This document shows positions 30,936 through 41,684 of a DNA stretch of 64,000 bases, in pieces. Where the stretch lies: the NCBI GenBank assembly GCA_964035575.1, contig OZ037874.1, positions 1,240,001 to 1,304,000 on the forward strand, read 5' to 3'. Position 1 is the first letter of the stretch. Each line of letters opens with the position of its first letter. A program made the position numbers and the translations under genes. The notes beneath the pieces were generated by a model. The model was not told the origin of the DNA, ran no database searches, and saw only the letters and a list, made by a program, of their open reading frames with translations. Origin of the DNA: Rhynchopus sp. YZ270_cl-10 (lineage: Eukaryota > Euglenozoa > Diplonemea > Diplonemida > Diplonemidae).

Positions 30936-31578
30936 ATAAGGCCCACTTCGACCATCTTAACTTTGAAACCCCTCTCTCTCCCCCCCTAGCCTAGGCTAGG
31001 ATGTTACAGCTGCATGCGTGCACACGCGATTTCCTCTTTTCAAATGTGTCTCAGAAACAAGAAAAACGTTAAATAGTGTGTGGGAGTCTTGCATATTTTT
31101 TTAGTTGGGTGTCCACCCCCCCCGGTACAGCCGGTCATTGTACCCAAGGTACACTGTCACGTGAGGGCTCAGCTTCCCCCCCCAAATTTTTCGTTGATAT
31201 CAATTCCGGGTACTGGGTACCTGGGAAAACACGTACGTTTTTGTTCGCGATAACACGTACACTTTTTGAGTACGTGTTATCGCAATTTACCCTTCCCGTA
31301 AATATACGAACATCGTATCGTATTATGGACCGTAAAAACGGTTGGCCAACTTAGGACTTTTTTTTTTTTTTTTTTGTACGGGTTATCATTTTTTTATATG
31401 TACGGTGTTATGAGCATTGCACTCTGTTACTTTGTCATGGTGGTGAAGGAAAAGTGCGGCCCTGCTCCTGTCGTTCAAAACAGCTGTAGAAAGGAGTGTT
31501 TTTGAACTTCCAAAGACACTGCAACAAATGTCACGCATTTTGCCTTAAAGGTTATTTTGATAGGTGCACTCTGTGTGT

Positions 31579-31672
31579 TACAGTGGTTAAACAAACTTTA
31601 CGCCTAAACTAAAGGCGGAATTGAAATCGATGGCGGAAATTACTTTAGGCGGAACTTTGTTTAACCACTGTA
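31579..31672. mobile_element. 94-bp mariner-type MITE, family X copy 1
   Basis: Inverted ends TACAGTGGTTAAACAAA at both sides with TA at the outer edge. The inside reads GGCGGAATTGAAATCGAT then GGCGGAA, matching the larger copy at 53784-53908. Confidence 0.8.
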
Positions 31673-32390
31673 CCCCTTTTTTTGTCACGTTTTTTTGTCC
31701 ACACTTTTTTAACGCAAATACCTGTCCTTTTTCTTCTTTTCTTTGACATAATGTCGATGAAAAATCGGAACACTGCACAACATAAAATGTGTTTTTTGAA
31801 GAACAAAGGGCAGGATTTTGTATACAAACCTGTGTCCACATGCGATACGGAGATTGCTTTGTTGAGAGAAAAATAAAACTTGGTGCCGTACCGGAAAACA
31901 AATACTGCCCGTAAAAAAGGTCAAACTCCCCTTAAAAAGCCGGAAAAAGGTCAAACATTTTGTCAGTATATGTTACCGGGTAATTGGGCAAAGGGGGATA
32001 TGATGTAAACAATGAGCAAAAATATCCTCCAGAAGGAACCTATACATCACACATCCGTTTCGCTCTTATGACCCCCTTTCATATGATGAGAGGACCAGGA
32101 ACATACCTCTTTACGAGTTTGCCTTTCTTTTTCCCTTTTTTTATTTTTTGCTTTGCCCGGTTTTTCGGGTGCAATAAATAGTGCGGTAAATGATATAGAA
32201 AGAAAAAGTTCGTGGGCACGAGAATTAAAAAGCGAGAATTATTGTGCGAAGAATTGCCCCCTTTTTTTTTCAGCTACACCAAAACTTTGTCTTTTGCGTG
32301 GTGTTCTTTTTTTTTTCTTTTGAGCAGTGGTTTGGATACAAACGGACTGCAAAAAGAGAAGACAAAAAAGACAAGAATTTAACCTTGGTA

Positions 32391-32451
32391 CAGTGGAGCT
32401 CATTCCTCAAAAGGGTGTCTACACTAATACAACCACATTTTTCAATAAACT
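32391..32451 (+). repeat. M2 hairpin motif
   Basis: CAGTGGAGCTCATTCCTC, then GGGTGTCTACACTAATACAA, then a tail with TTCAATAAAC. Confidence 0.65.
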
Positions 32452-33107
32452 AAAAGCGAAGGCGTGCGGGGTCTGTGTCCCCACAGAATAAAAGGGAAAC
32501 TGTCCCCACCTCCCCCTCCTGCCCAACCCCGCTATGTAACAGTGAAAATTTTCAAAAAATAAAAATAAAAAAACGAACAAAATAACTTGTGATTATGCGA
32601 AATGCAAACCACTGCCCGATCTGTCTGGCCATTTTGGTTTTTTTTTTTAAACCTTTTTGTAGATTTTCTTTAGCGACGAACACAAAACACGAGCCTTACG
32701 CTCATCGTTCATTCAGCACTCAACGAAACCCCCTTTTTTCCCCCCTTTCTTACCTACTACTTTTTGGAGTGTCAATGCCTGCATCCCACGAGGCTTTTTG
32801 CACTTTTCAAACTTCACTTTTTACTGGGTGACATGAGGGGAGGGCAACTGCAAAGCTAGAAATACGGGGTCCAGGTACGGACATTCATTTTCACATCCGT
32901 TTTATTTTTATTTTCAGATGTTTTTTTTTTTTTTTGAGCATGCATACATCTTACAAAAATTTCTTCTCCCCCACCCACCCACCCCCCCGTTTGTACACGA
33001 AATGCACATTTATTTTAAGGTTACACCCATTAGGTGTAGACTTACCTTACAAAACCCTTCTAAACCCGTTTAGGTCAACTGTCGGGGTTTTTGTGGTTTT
33101 CGAATAA

Positions 33108-33213
33108 TTGGTGCTTCCGGAAATCGGTCAACGACCTGTCAGCGACGGGTCAATATCAGGGGGGGTCCATGAGTCAGCGAACTGTCAACATTCGACCCCT
33201 GCCGGATCACCAA
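33108..33213. mobile_element. About 106-bp inverted-repeat element, family N copy 1
   Basis: Ends TTGGTGCTTCCGG and CCGGATCACCAA. Internal ACCTGTCAGCGACG and CAATATC. Diverged copy at 34099-34197. Confidence 0.6.
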
Positions 33214-33918
33214 ATTTTTTTGTGTTTTTCGAATAATCCTACTTTTTTCTTCCTAACACGAAGCTCACATGGCGTCCAAACGAACCGCCTTTTTTTTTTC
33301 TGTTAAGCATCACACATCAGACCGCAGAATGCAAAAAAAAAAGTCTGGTTTTCCGAGCGTACCCATTCTAGGGTCGTCCTCTTGATTTTCCCCCAAAGTT
33401 GTTTTCCATTTCCCCCATTCTCGGCCAAGAATCATTGGTCTTTTAAATACAGGGAAAAAAAAGGGTACAAAAAGAAGCCTAAAACTCGCAAAAAAGCAAT
33501 GCAATCCAATCAACATTGCCCCATCCCAAAAAGTACTTAAGGCGCGAAATAGCGGGGGTGGGATTTATCCTTTTGTGTAAGGCACCCCACCCTCCATCCC
33601 CAATATTACAACCGAACGTGCTACGAAATAGCTTTGTGATTCTACCAACGACTGCCGTTGGAGGGGTGTCTTTTTCAGATTGTGGTAGAGACCATTACCA
33701 TCTGTTCAAGTGTCCCCCACCCCCCCTTTTTTACGTTTTCAAAAGAAGACTTGAAATATTTTCAAGCTTTAGGCAAGCTTTTTCCTTTTTGTGAAAGTAG
33801 TGTGTTTTTTTTTCTGCCGACAGGATCGCCTTTGTTTCTGCGAGATTAGCGTTTTTTTTCCACTTCAAGTTTCTAGTTGTCGATCCAATTTGAGTCAGTT
33901 AGAGTCTGATTGTTTGCT
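33214..33918. other. Gene-free stretch
   Basis: AT-rich DNA between two MITE-like elements. Nothing recognisable. Confidence 0.4.
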
Positions 33919-34024
33919 TACAGTAGGACAAGAAACTTGGCGACCAAATAATATTGGCGGATTTTGGGGGTTTCTTGTAATTGGCGACTTTTTTTGGTCG
34001 ACAATGACAAGAGCTTGTCCTGTA
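33919..34024. mobile_element. 106-bp mariner-type MITE, family Y copy 2
   Basis: TACAGTAGGACAAG at the left and the complementary CTTGTCCTGTA at the right. Shares its core with 2671-2769. Confidence 0.75.
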
Positions 34025-34098
34025 TTCATAAATAGTATTCTGTCCTGGTGTATGCCTGCTATTTTGACTCTAATAATCTAATAATTTCATTATTGGAC

Positions 34099-34197
34099 TG
34101 GTGCTTTCGGAAGTCGGTCAACTACCTGTCAGCGACGTGCCACGACCTGTCGGCGACCTGTCAATATCGACCCCTTCCGGAGTACCATGGACCCTCT
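34099..34197. mobile_element. About 99-bp inverted-repeat element, family N copy 2
   Basis: TGGTGCTTTCGGAAGTCGGT at the left, CTTCCGGAGTACCA at the right. Internal ACCTGTCAGCGACG and GACCTGTCAATATCGACC. Confidence 0.6.
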
Positions 34198-34260
34198 AAA
34201 TTCTAATTAGACCGACAACTAGAAAACTTTCCCCTATTTTTCAATTTTCTTTTCCCCCAT

Positions 34261-34310
34261 CACGATGTGCGCACACTGAGAAGCACATCCAGTCTTTCAA
34301 GCTTTTCTTT
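34261..34310 (+). repeat. M1-like motif, stem variant GATGTGC / GCACATC
   Basis: CACGATGTGC, CACACTGAGAA loop, GCACATCC, then AGTCTTTCAAGCTTTTC. Seven paired bases differ from the common form. Confidence 0.55.
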
Positions 34311-34326
34311 TTTTCTTTTTCTGTTA

Positions 34327-34362
34327 AAAGGTGGCTAAGCAGAGGCTTAGTTAGTCTACTAT
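34327..34362 (+). repeat. M1 hairpin motif, short loop
   Basis: AAAGGTGGCTAAGC, AGAG loop, GCTTAG. The stem is intact with the loop cut to four bases. Confidence 0.6.
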
Positions 34363-34854
34363 TTTTTTTTTTAAATACTCAAGGCAATTCGCTAATTACT
34401 GGGAAGATCAATCAGGGCATCCCTTACAGGTGCGTGCCGAAGTGCACCAGCCTGAGGTGTGAATGAGAGTCAGAGTCACACTTGGTGTGGGATTATGTGG
34501 GTCAAGATTCCCATTGTAAAATAGCCTCCTTAGTTAGCCGACGTTTTTCATTGTTTTATTTTTAAAGCTGCACTCCACCTGAGCAAAAAGTCCGGCGGGA
34601 CTTTTCAGCTATTTGGGACAGAACCCTGTTTGCCCTGGTGAGACGAGATAGGTATCACTCTTTTATGAGCTTCAAAAAAAAAAAAAAAAAAAAAAAAAAG
34701 CGCACACATTTATTTCAGATCTCCCCCCTCCCTCCCCCCTCCCCCACTCCCCATGGTCGTCGTGCGCTCCCATCTATATCTTACATCTTTTGACCCGCAA
34801 AAAAGGGGTTGAAGGTTGAAGGCTGTTTTCGTCAAAAAACACAACACCTCCCCT

Positions 34855-35028
34855 CTAGGCATACCTAGAAGGCGGATACATATTCGCCCTATATTCGGAT
34901 CCGAATATCGCTTTCGGATCCGAATAGAAAGCGAATATCCGAATATAGGGCGAAAACAGGCGAATATGCCATTGTTCGGATCCGAATGTAGGGCGAATAC
35001 GTATTCGCCTTCCAGGCATGCCTTCTAG
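34855..35028. repeat. 174-bp inverted repeat upstream of the divergent propeller gene
   Basis: The two arms share CTAGAAGGCG, TATTCGCCCTA and ATTCGGATCCGAA in inverted order. The centre adds smaller palindromes around CGGATCCG. It ends 80 bases before the ATG at 35109, so it is either a foldback MITE or a regulatory palindrome. Confidence 0.75.
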
Positions 35029-35108
35029 GCATGCGGTGACCTCCTCCCACTCCCCTTACCCCATTTTTTCTACAGTCCCCCCTCCTCCTCCTCCCCCACC
35101 TTTTGATA

Positions 35109-36206
35109 ATGATTCGCATTGTATTCCAATACACCGGAGCAGAACAGAGTGTGGCTGTAAAAGATGGGGATACTATTAGTGATGTCCGTACCACCGCCTG
35201 CACTGCCTTCGCACTGAACGACACACACTTATATGAGCTCAGCAACACCGCATCGGGGAAGGCGCTGGACACTTCAACGCTTCTCTCTGCTTCATCCATT
35301 GAAGATGCAACACTGCACCTCGCATTTCGCCAGGTCGTTCCCATCGAGAACAGACGGGTTTGCGGGATCAGGGTCGCTAAGGATGTTGTTGTCTCCCCTA
35401 CCACAGGGGAGTACATTGGGGTAGTGGATATGAGCGCATTTCGTGTCTATCAGGATGGTGGGGTCGTGGCGGACCTTGAAATGGAAGCTTCTGTGGCAGT
35501 GTTTTCACCATGCGAGGAATGGGTCGCTGTGTTAACGGAAGATGCGGTGCGCGCAGTGTCGCTGCCGTCGTTGGCAGTGACGACGTTGATGACGCATAGT
35601 GGAGACCATCATGGGTTGTGCTTTGTTAATGAACACCAGGTTCTTTGTAGTGGCAAACAAAGTGTTTCTGTTCTCACTGTCGCATCGGACGGCGCTGTGG
35701 AGCGGAATGTGATCAATATGGTGGCACCTATGCGATATGCATTTGAGATGCGGTATTGTAGCGCAACGATGTGTCTGTTTGTTGCCTCGCAGTCGAGGGT
35801 GTTGGTGTTGGACGTAAAGGAGGGCTTTTCGGAGGAGCCGAAGAAGCTGTGCATCTCCTCCGCGACCTTTGATGTCTCCGCAGACGGGAAATGCCTCGCC
35901 ACAGCGAACGACACAAACGTCTCGCTTTACCCATTCGATGAGGGGGCGAAGGAGTTGGGCGCACGGCGTTTCCTCGCGAACCACACCAACCTGGTCTACG
36001 AGGTGCGCTTCACACGCGATGTGCGGTGGATCCTCTGCGCCTGCGACATGACGATTGTGCAGAGGAATGTGACAGATGGCGCCATCGCATCGATCTACAA
36101 TGGATACACACGGAACTACAGTCCTTCGCCGAGCTGCAACGGCTTTGCGGCAGAAAGCAGCCGGAACCCCGAGGTGCTATTAGTGGAGTTCGAATCGGAT
36201 GAGTAA
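35109..36206 (+). CDS. Divergent Ubl/beta-propeller paralogue, single copy
   Basis: 365 residues, the same length and order as the amplified family. A ubiquitin-like N-terminus (about 1-75: IRIVFQYTGAEQSVAVKDGD, later ATLHLAFRQ) is followed by a propeller with decayed blade signatures (FRVYQDGGVV, RVLVLDVKEG, VSLYPFDEG). FSPCEEW and DVSADGKCLA correspond to the FSPCSEW and SPC.TKL segments of the array copies. The WD/WN dipeptides are mostly gone. It is probably an old, stable relative of the amplified copies. The start is the ATG at 35109, since the frame above it is non-ATG. No M1 is found downstream. Confidence 0.85.
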   Translation: MIRIVFQYTGAEQSVAVKDGDTISDVRTTACTAFALNDTHLYELSNTASGKALDTSTLLSASSIEDATLHLAFRQVVPIENRRVCGIRVAKDVVVSPTTGEYIGVVDMSAFRVYQDGGVVADLEMEASVAVFSPCEEWVAVLTEDAVRAVSLPSLAVTTLMTHSGDHHGLCFVNEHQVLCSGKQSVSVLTVASDGAVERNVINMVAPMRYAFEMRYCSATMCLFVASQSRVLVLDVKEGFSEEPKKLCISSATFDVSADGKCLATANDTNVSLYPFDEGAKELGARRFLANHTNLVYEVRFTRDVRWILCACDMTIVQRNVTDGAIASIYNGYTRNYSPSPSCNGFAAESSRNPEVLLVEFESDE

Positions 36207-36793
36207 AGCGACAAGAGGAGAAAACAGCATATGTGTCCACCATGCATATCTGTGTCGTGTTCTCCACCTCCAACCCCGCCGGCTGGGGTGCAATGCATGA
36301 GGTGCTGGAAGTCCCTTACAGAGGTAGTTGTAAAGGCGCTTTTAAGAGGTGCAGTGTGAGAGGTAGGGATGCGTCAAAGAAAATAGTGCTCTGATGGTCG
36401 CTGCAGTAGTGCAAAGGGCGTGTTTGTTTCGCATGGTCTAAGCTGTTCTGTGCTCTCGCTTCTTTGCGCAGCGTAGGCGTCGTTGCCGGACAGTCGCACC
36501 CCCAGAGGAGGACGGACGCAGAGGTGTTGTAACTCAAGTCCGAAGCGCAGTGCCCAGGAGGGGGGTTCGACAACCCTACAGAGTGACTATGCGTGCAACG
36601 AGGCGTTTTTTGCACTCTCTGGTGTTCATTTTTTTTTTTTTGTGACAACTGCCTTGCAAAGGTTGTAGGGGAGGAAATGAAAACATATCTGAGTTGTGCC
36701 CGAATTTTTTTGGTGTGAGCGATGTAAACACGACACAACTTATTCACAGAAAAGTTTTTGATTTTGTCCCTACACACTCCACAAAAATCCGGT
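36207..36793 (+). other. Intergenic after the divergent propeller gene
   Basis: Moderately GC-rich. A GGGTTCGACAACCC hairpin lies at 36563-36576. No gene, M1 or M2 found. Confidence 0.45.
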
Positions 36794-36809
36794 GCGATCA
36801 ACGAAAAAT
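36794..36809. repeat. 16-bp direct repeat, left
   Basis: GCGATCAACGAAAAAT, identical to 39582-39597. A near copy is at 39791-39806. Confidence 0.85.
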
Positions 36810-37789
36810 GGCCGTTTTAGTCTTCCTCATGGATTTTAAGATCGAGTCGTAAGGCAGGCCACTGAGGCCGGTTTTGTGTGGACGGTGAAGGGGCACACGG
36901 AAGAGTAGCCGCTGGAAGAGGTCGGGTCCCTCAGCGGAAAATAGAGGGCCAAGAGGGTAAAGGTATGCACGGGAACTGACGTTCCTCGACCCCCCTCGTG
37001 GACAAACTTATTGGAGCGGGAGATCGGTCGATTATCTCGCCGAAGCAGAGAAGGACAAGCCAGCGGAGCCGAGAAGCCAAGAAGTCCGGGTGCGTGACCG
37101 AGACACCGGAGGGTTTGCGGGAATCTGCAAGGAGTTCCGTTTTCTTGGGAGAGCAGGAGAGGCGTCGCCGTGGGCCACATCCACGTTCCCATGCGGGACG
37201 GGGCTACGGACCGGACGCCAGACCCCCTGAAGTGGTCTTCTGCCGCAGTGCGTGAAGGTGGTGAGGTTTGTTGGTGTCACAGGGATTGCCTGCCGCCGGG
37301 GCCGAGAACACTGAGGGGACAGCCATGGAGGAGTTCGACATGGAGGGCCTGTTGGGGTTTAGGGCCGCGTGACTGCACGTTTTCGTGGACTTTGGCGTGT
37401 GAGTCAACAACGCACCTCAGGGTTTAATTGCGTGGCGATCGACGGGCGGCGACCCTTTTTCTGCTGGGGTCGGAGACATTGGTGCAACTGCGGTGGGATG
37501 CTTTGGTTTTGCAGACCGTGCGACAGGACGACGGGAGTACGTTTTTCGTGTAGTCACGACACCGCCAGGAAGGAAGCACACGGCGAAATCGGTCTCCTGA
37601 TGAGCACTATTGACTCCCAAAGAAGTCACCACGTCGGCGCTTTCAGAGGCGGCAACTCTGAATATATGAATACTGGTTACAAAGTCTGGCAAGGGCCTAG
37701 AAGTAACGGTTAGTACTCACGAATCAAAAGGTAAGGAGAACGTCTAGTGTGGAGACATACAGACACAAGCTAGGTCAGGAATACGTAGG

Positions 37790-38990
37790 AAATAATGTAG
37801 CCACAGCGAAGGGAGCTTCCCCGCAGAGCAATGCTCTGGGACCCACGTGTAGTGGTAAAAGTCTAGCGCCGGTTACAAGGTAGGAACACATATCTATAGC
37901 GAAGGGAGCTTCCCCGCAGAATACAGCTCTGGGACCCACGTGTAGTGGTAAGTCTCGCGCCAGATATAAAGAAGGGATAATAGTAGCCACAGCAAGGGGA
38001 GCTTCCCCGCAGAGCAATGCTCTGGGACCCACGTGTAGTGGTTAAAGTCTAGCGCCGGTTACAAGGTAGGACAAACAATATCTATAGCGAAGGGAGCTCC
38101 CCCGCAGAGTACAGCTCTGGGACCCACGTGTAGTGGTAAGTCTCGCGCCAGATATAAAGAAGGGATAATAGTAGCCACAGCAAGGGGAGCTTCCCCGCAG
38201 AGCAACGCTCTGGGACCCACGTGTAGTGGTTAAAGTCTAGCGCCGGTTACAAGGTAGGAACACATATCTATAGCGAAGGGAGCTTCCCCGCAGAATACAG
38301 CTCTGGGACCCACGTGTAGTGGTAAGTCTCGCGCCAGATATAAAGAAGGGATAATAGTAGCCACAGCAAGGGGAGCTTCCCCGCAGAGCAACGCTCTGGG
38401 ACCCACGTGTAGTGGTTAAAGTCTAGCGCCGGTTACAAGGTAGGAACACATATCTATAGCGAAGGGAGCTTCCCCGCAGAGTGCAGCTCTGGGACCCACG
38501 TGTAGTGGTAAGTCTCGCGCCAGATATACAGAAGGGAAAAAAGTAGCCACAGCGAGGGGAGCTTCCCCGCAGAGCAATGCTCTGGGACCCACGTGTAGTG
38601 GTAAGTCTCGCGCCAGATATACAGAAGGGAAAAAAGTAGCCACAGCGAGGGGAGCTTCCCCGCAGAGCAATGCTCTGGGACCCACGTGTAGTGGTTAAAG
38701 TCTAGCGCCGGTTACAAGGTAGGAACACATATCTATAGCGAAGGGAGCTTCCCCGCAGAGTGCAGCTCTGGGACCCACGTGTAGTGGTAAGTCTCGCGCC
38801 AGATATAAAGAAGGGATAATAGTAGCCACAGCAAGGGGAGCTTCCCCGCAGAGCAATGCTCTGGGACCCACGTGTAGTGGTTAAAGTCTAGCGCCGGTTA
38901 CAAGGTAGGACAAACAATATCTATAGCGAAGGGAGCTTCCCCGCAGAGTACAGCTCTGGGACCCACGTGTAGTGGTTAAATCTCGCGCCA
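37790..38990. repeat. Satellite array of paired hairpin units, about 90 + 95 bp
   Basis: Thirteen units, each with GGGAGCTTCCCC, then CAGAGC..GCTCTGGGACC, then CACGTGTAGTGG. Two unit types mostly alternate. One has TCTATAGCGAAGGG and TCGCGCCAGATATA; the other has AGCCACAGCAAGG and TCTAGCGCCGGTTACAAGG. Loop bases vary (AAT, AAC, TACA, TGCA) while the CAGAG / CTCTG stem is mostly kept. A fourteenth, decayed unit is at 39500-39580. Confidence 0.93.
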
Positions 38991-39039
38991 GATATGTAGA
39001 CGGGAGCGTCGTATCCGCAACGAAGGGTCGCGCAGTGGA

Positions 39040-39520
39040 GCCGTGCCGAGGAGCAGATGCAGGAGGCCATCGAGTCGATGAACATCACAACCGAGACTGG
39101 CGCGTCTTACCACATGCAGCAGCACATCAACAGGATGAAGGTGCGGTCTGTCACGAAGAAGCCGAAGTAAGTGCGGTACAAGGCGTCGAAGAGGGTCGAC
39201 GAAGAACACTGTCAACAAGTGGACGAAGAGCCTTGACAGGAAGAGAAGTCGTGCGAGTCGAAGGAGACGATCTGCGAGCGGACGTGGCGGTAGTGCGGGG
39301 CTGTGACAAAATGCTGGATTGGGTACGGGACGGTCAAGGTTGCGTACTACGCTGCAAAGAAGGTGCCCTTGTTTCCAAGACCAACGCCAACCAAGAGTAG
39401 TTTGTGCCGAACATTTACTACGAGTTCAGACACCACATGAAGACGCACAGCAGGACCAGCGAGATCGACGCACGCAGGAAGCGTAACCGTGCGCTAGCAT
39501 AGCTCGGGACTCACGTGTAG
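39040..39520 (+). pseudogene. Decayed coding remnant in the GC-rich block
   Basis: Codon-like segments such as EEQMQEAIESMNITTETGAS and NKWTKSLDRK lie in different frames. The first resembles a helix-turn-helix opening of the kind found in transposon-derived DNA-binding proteins, but the match is only by eye. It is broken in several places and not expected to make a product. Confidence 0.35.
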
Positions 39521-39581
39521 TGGTAGTCTCGCGCTGGTTACAAAGGAGGAAACGTTTATCTATTGTGCAGGGAGTTCCCCC

Positions 39582-39597
39582 GCGATCAACGAAAAAT
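39582..39597. repeat. 16-bp direct repeat, right
   Basis: GCGATCAACGAAAAAT, partner of 36794-36809. Confidence 0.85.
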
Positions 39598-40309
39598 TCT
39601 TTTTCTGATTTCGTTTCTTTCTTTATCAGACTAGCTTAAACTCAGATAACAGTTTTTATTTTTTTTTTTGTGTTATCAAGCATTGACGAATAGAAATGGA
39701 AAACGACGGATGGTGCGTGCCCGCTTTAGCGTATTGTTTTTCCACTAACATCACTCACATTCATCAGTGAAAAACACAAACCTTTTGCGGTGCGATAAAC
39801 GAAAAAGTGTTTTCTTTATTCCATTTAACTGTCATATCCTGAAGTCGTTTTCTATTTTTGTTAAATTGTTGGAAGAGGGTCTGATGTCCCCGACGACCCC
39901 AAAATAGCAGAAAATAGCACAAAATAGCACAAAATAGCACAAAATAGCACCCCTCTTCAGCCACACCAAATCGTGTAGTTTGCCACCTGTGCAAAGCTGC
40001 ACCCTTTGTTTTTTACACCCCTTCTTTCCCTTACTTTCAACCTTCACCACAAAGAACGCTGCTCTGACAAGAAACGTTATAAAGTAAAGCAAACAATAAT
40101 AAGTGTACTCGGTCATAACTGCTTTTGCGATGGTCTTCTTCCTACACGCAAACGTATGTCACCACCGCAGAGCTAATGATACGGATAACAACAACGAACC
40201 CCTGACCCCCACTTCTTAATGATTTGTGTCCGAAACGCTAAAGAGTGTCTCAGTGACTACTCCTTGTCGCAGCATCTTCATTCAAGCCAAGGAGGCTGTG
40301 CCGGAGTGC
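39598..40309 (+). other. Intergenic before propeller copy F
   Basis: Near copy of the 16-bp repeat at 39791-39806, an array of AAAATAGCAC units at 39900-39950, and a decayed piece of the propeller spacer (ACAAAGAACGCTGCTCTGAC) at about 40048. No gene seen. Confidence 0.5.
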
Positions 40310-40423
40310 ATGGCGGAGCTCAAGATGCGAGCCAAGACTGTGGCTAGTACAGCAAGCGGCGACCCTGCCTTTCACAACATCCCCACACACCTCTCCCCAC
40401 AGAACAGAGTTACTCCCTTGAAC

Positions 40424-41512
40424 ATGGACATCACAGGACACTTCGAGTCTGCAAGCTGTGTGATAGAAGTGGACGGGAGCGACACCCTTGCACAGGTGAA
40501 GGGGAAGCTTGTTGTGGGGCTTGGCGTGCCACGTGCTCGGCATGTTGGTGTGCGGATGAGAGGCGGTGGCGACATCGGCAACGACGACTTGCGCATCTGC
40601 GACACGGAGATGGATGAGGGATGTGCTGTTGAGCTGTACTGCACTGGTGCCAACATCACTCCTGGGTTGCTGACGCAGTCGGATGACACATACTCCCTCA
40701 CACTGTCGCCGTGTGATAGGTACCTTGCAGACATGCGGGGCGCTGATAGTGTGGTTATCTTTGACACGGAAACACATGAGTGTCTGTGTCGTTTCCCTGA
40801 CAACGAGAGGCGTTCTTCCCCATCCTTCTCGCCTTGCAGTGAGTGGATCTCATCCGTCAACGAGGGGAAGCAGTGTGCTGAAGTTCATGACGTGAAGACA
40901 GGTGCATTGAAGCACTCCTTTGGAGGTTACGGTGATGTGAGAAAGGCAACGGCGTGGTCACCATGTGGAACAAAGCTGTTGTCGTGCTGCAAGAAGGGTT
41001 TGCAGGTGTGGGACATTGCAACAGGCGTTGTTGTGCAGGAATGGAGCCACATTGTGGATTGCAAATACATCATGATTGCGTTCGGAGACAAGGTGGCGAT
41101 GTTTGACAGTACCCGCGTCACTGTCTGGGACTACACGACAGGGGTGGAGGTTTTTGTTCTCACGTGCCCTTCGACCGTTTCTTATGTGGCTCTGACACCA
41201 AACGAGCGTTTCATTGCAGCGTGTTGCACCAACTCTGTGCATGTCTGGAACATTGAAACAGGTGAATGTGTATTCGAAGACCTCTCAGAAAACTGCTGGA
41301 CTGATGTTGCCGTGTCCAACAACATTATTGCTGCCTACACTTCTGAGGTCTTGGTCTTGTGGTCCATCTCAACAGGGGAACAACTATTTACCCGTGAAAT
41401 TGACTACGACCTCGAACGTTCTTACGGTGTTGCGATCAGCAGCTGTGGTGGTGTGGTGATGTACGCAGGCCACGAGGGTGTTGAGATTGTGGACATCTCG
41501 CACCTGTCTTGA
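40424..41512 (+). CDS. Ubl/seven-bladed propeller protein, copy F
   Basis: 362 residues from the conserved MDITGH start. An in-frame ATG at 40310 would add 38 residues. Its upstream DNA is unlike that of other copies and reads as coding (KEAVPECMAELKMRAKTVAS, ending just before the shared AFHNIP leader), so the leader was replaced by part of another gene. This is the most divergent array copy: VVGLGV in the Ubl, DNERRSS after blade 1, CKYIMIAFGDK and a short DSTR loop in blade 4, STVSY before blade 5, and DYDLERSY before blade 7. All seven blade signatures are present. Confidence 0.9.
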   Translation: MDITGHFESASCVIEVDGSDTLAQVKGKLVVGLGVPRARHVGVRMRGGGDIGNDDLRICDTEMDEGCAVELYCTGANITPGLLTQSDDTYSLTLSPCDRYLADMRGADSVVIFDTETHECLCRFPDNERRSSPSFSPCSEWISSVNEGKQCAEVHDVKTGALKHSFGGYGDVRKATAWSPCGTKLLSCCKKGLQVWDIATGVVVQEWSHIVDCKYIMIAFGDKVAMFDSTRVTVWDYTTGVEVFVLTCPSTVSYVALTPNERFIAACCTNSVHVWNIETGECVFEDLSENCWTDVAVSNNIIAAYTSEVLVLWSISTGEQLFTREIDYDLERSYGVAISSCGGVVMYAGHEGVEIVDISHLS

Positions 41513-41684
41513 ACCCATTTCCAACGGAAGTTGCCATCCTCATTTTTGCTTCCCTTTCCTGCACCTTGCCTGGGTAACTCCATGCAGGAAGATACGTGAA
41601 GATCGATGGATGCACATGTCTCTTGTTGTGGGGGTGTGTTTGGCAATGGAGACCACACAGAAGAGCAGAGTTACTCCCTTGAAC

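Larger units (their letters stand above)
30656..33107. other. Gene-free repeat-rich stretch
   Basis: Homopolymer runs, one copy of a paired repeat (30855-30935, also 62992-63070), a 94-bp MITE (31579-31672) and M2 (32391-32451). I see no supported gene; short frames here are T-rich noise. Confidence 0.5.
36810..39581. other. GC-rich inserted block with satellite array and coding-like remnant
   Basis: 2.77 kb clearly richer in GC than its surroundings, bounded by identical 16-bp direct repeats, which suggests insertion or recombination at that site. No inverted ends are seen. It contains unrecognised GC-rich sequence (36830-37730), a satellite of hairpin units (37790-38990), a coding-like remnant (39040-39520) and one degenerate satellite unit at its right end. 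Confidence 0.6.

Noticed and set aside
36563-36576. GGGTTCGACAACCC hairpin (also 56800-56814 and, altered, 49631-49644) resembling a tRNA T-arm
   Set aside because: No acceptor, D or anticodon stems could be placed at the right distances in any of the three.
37790-38990. Regular repeats resembling a CRISPR array
   Set aside because: The units are continuous tandem satellite DNA with two alternating types and no unique spacers, in a eukaryotic context, with no Cas-like gene.
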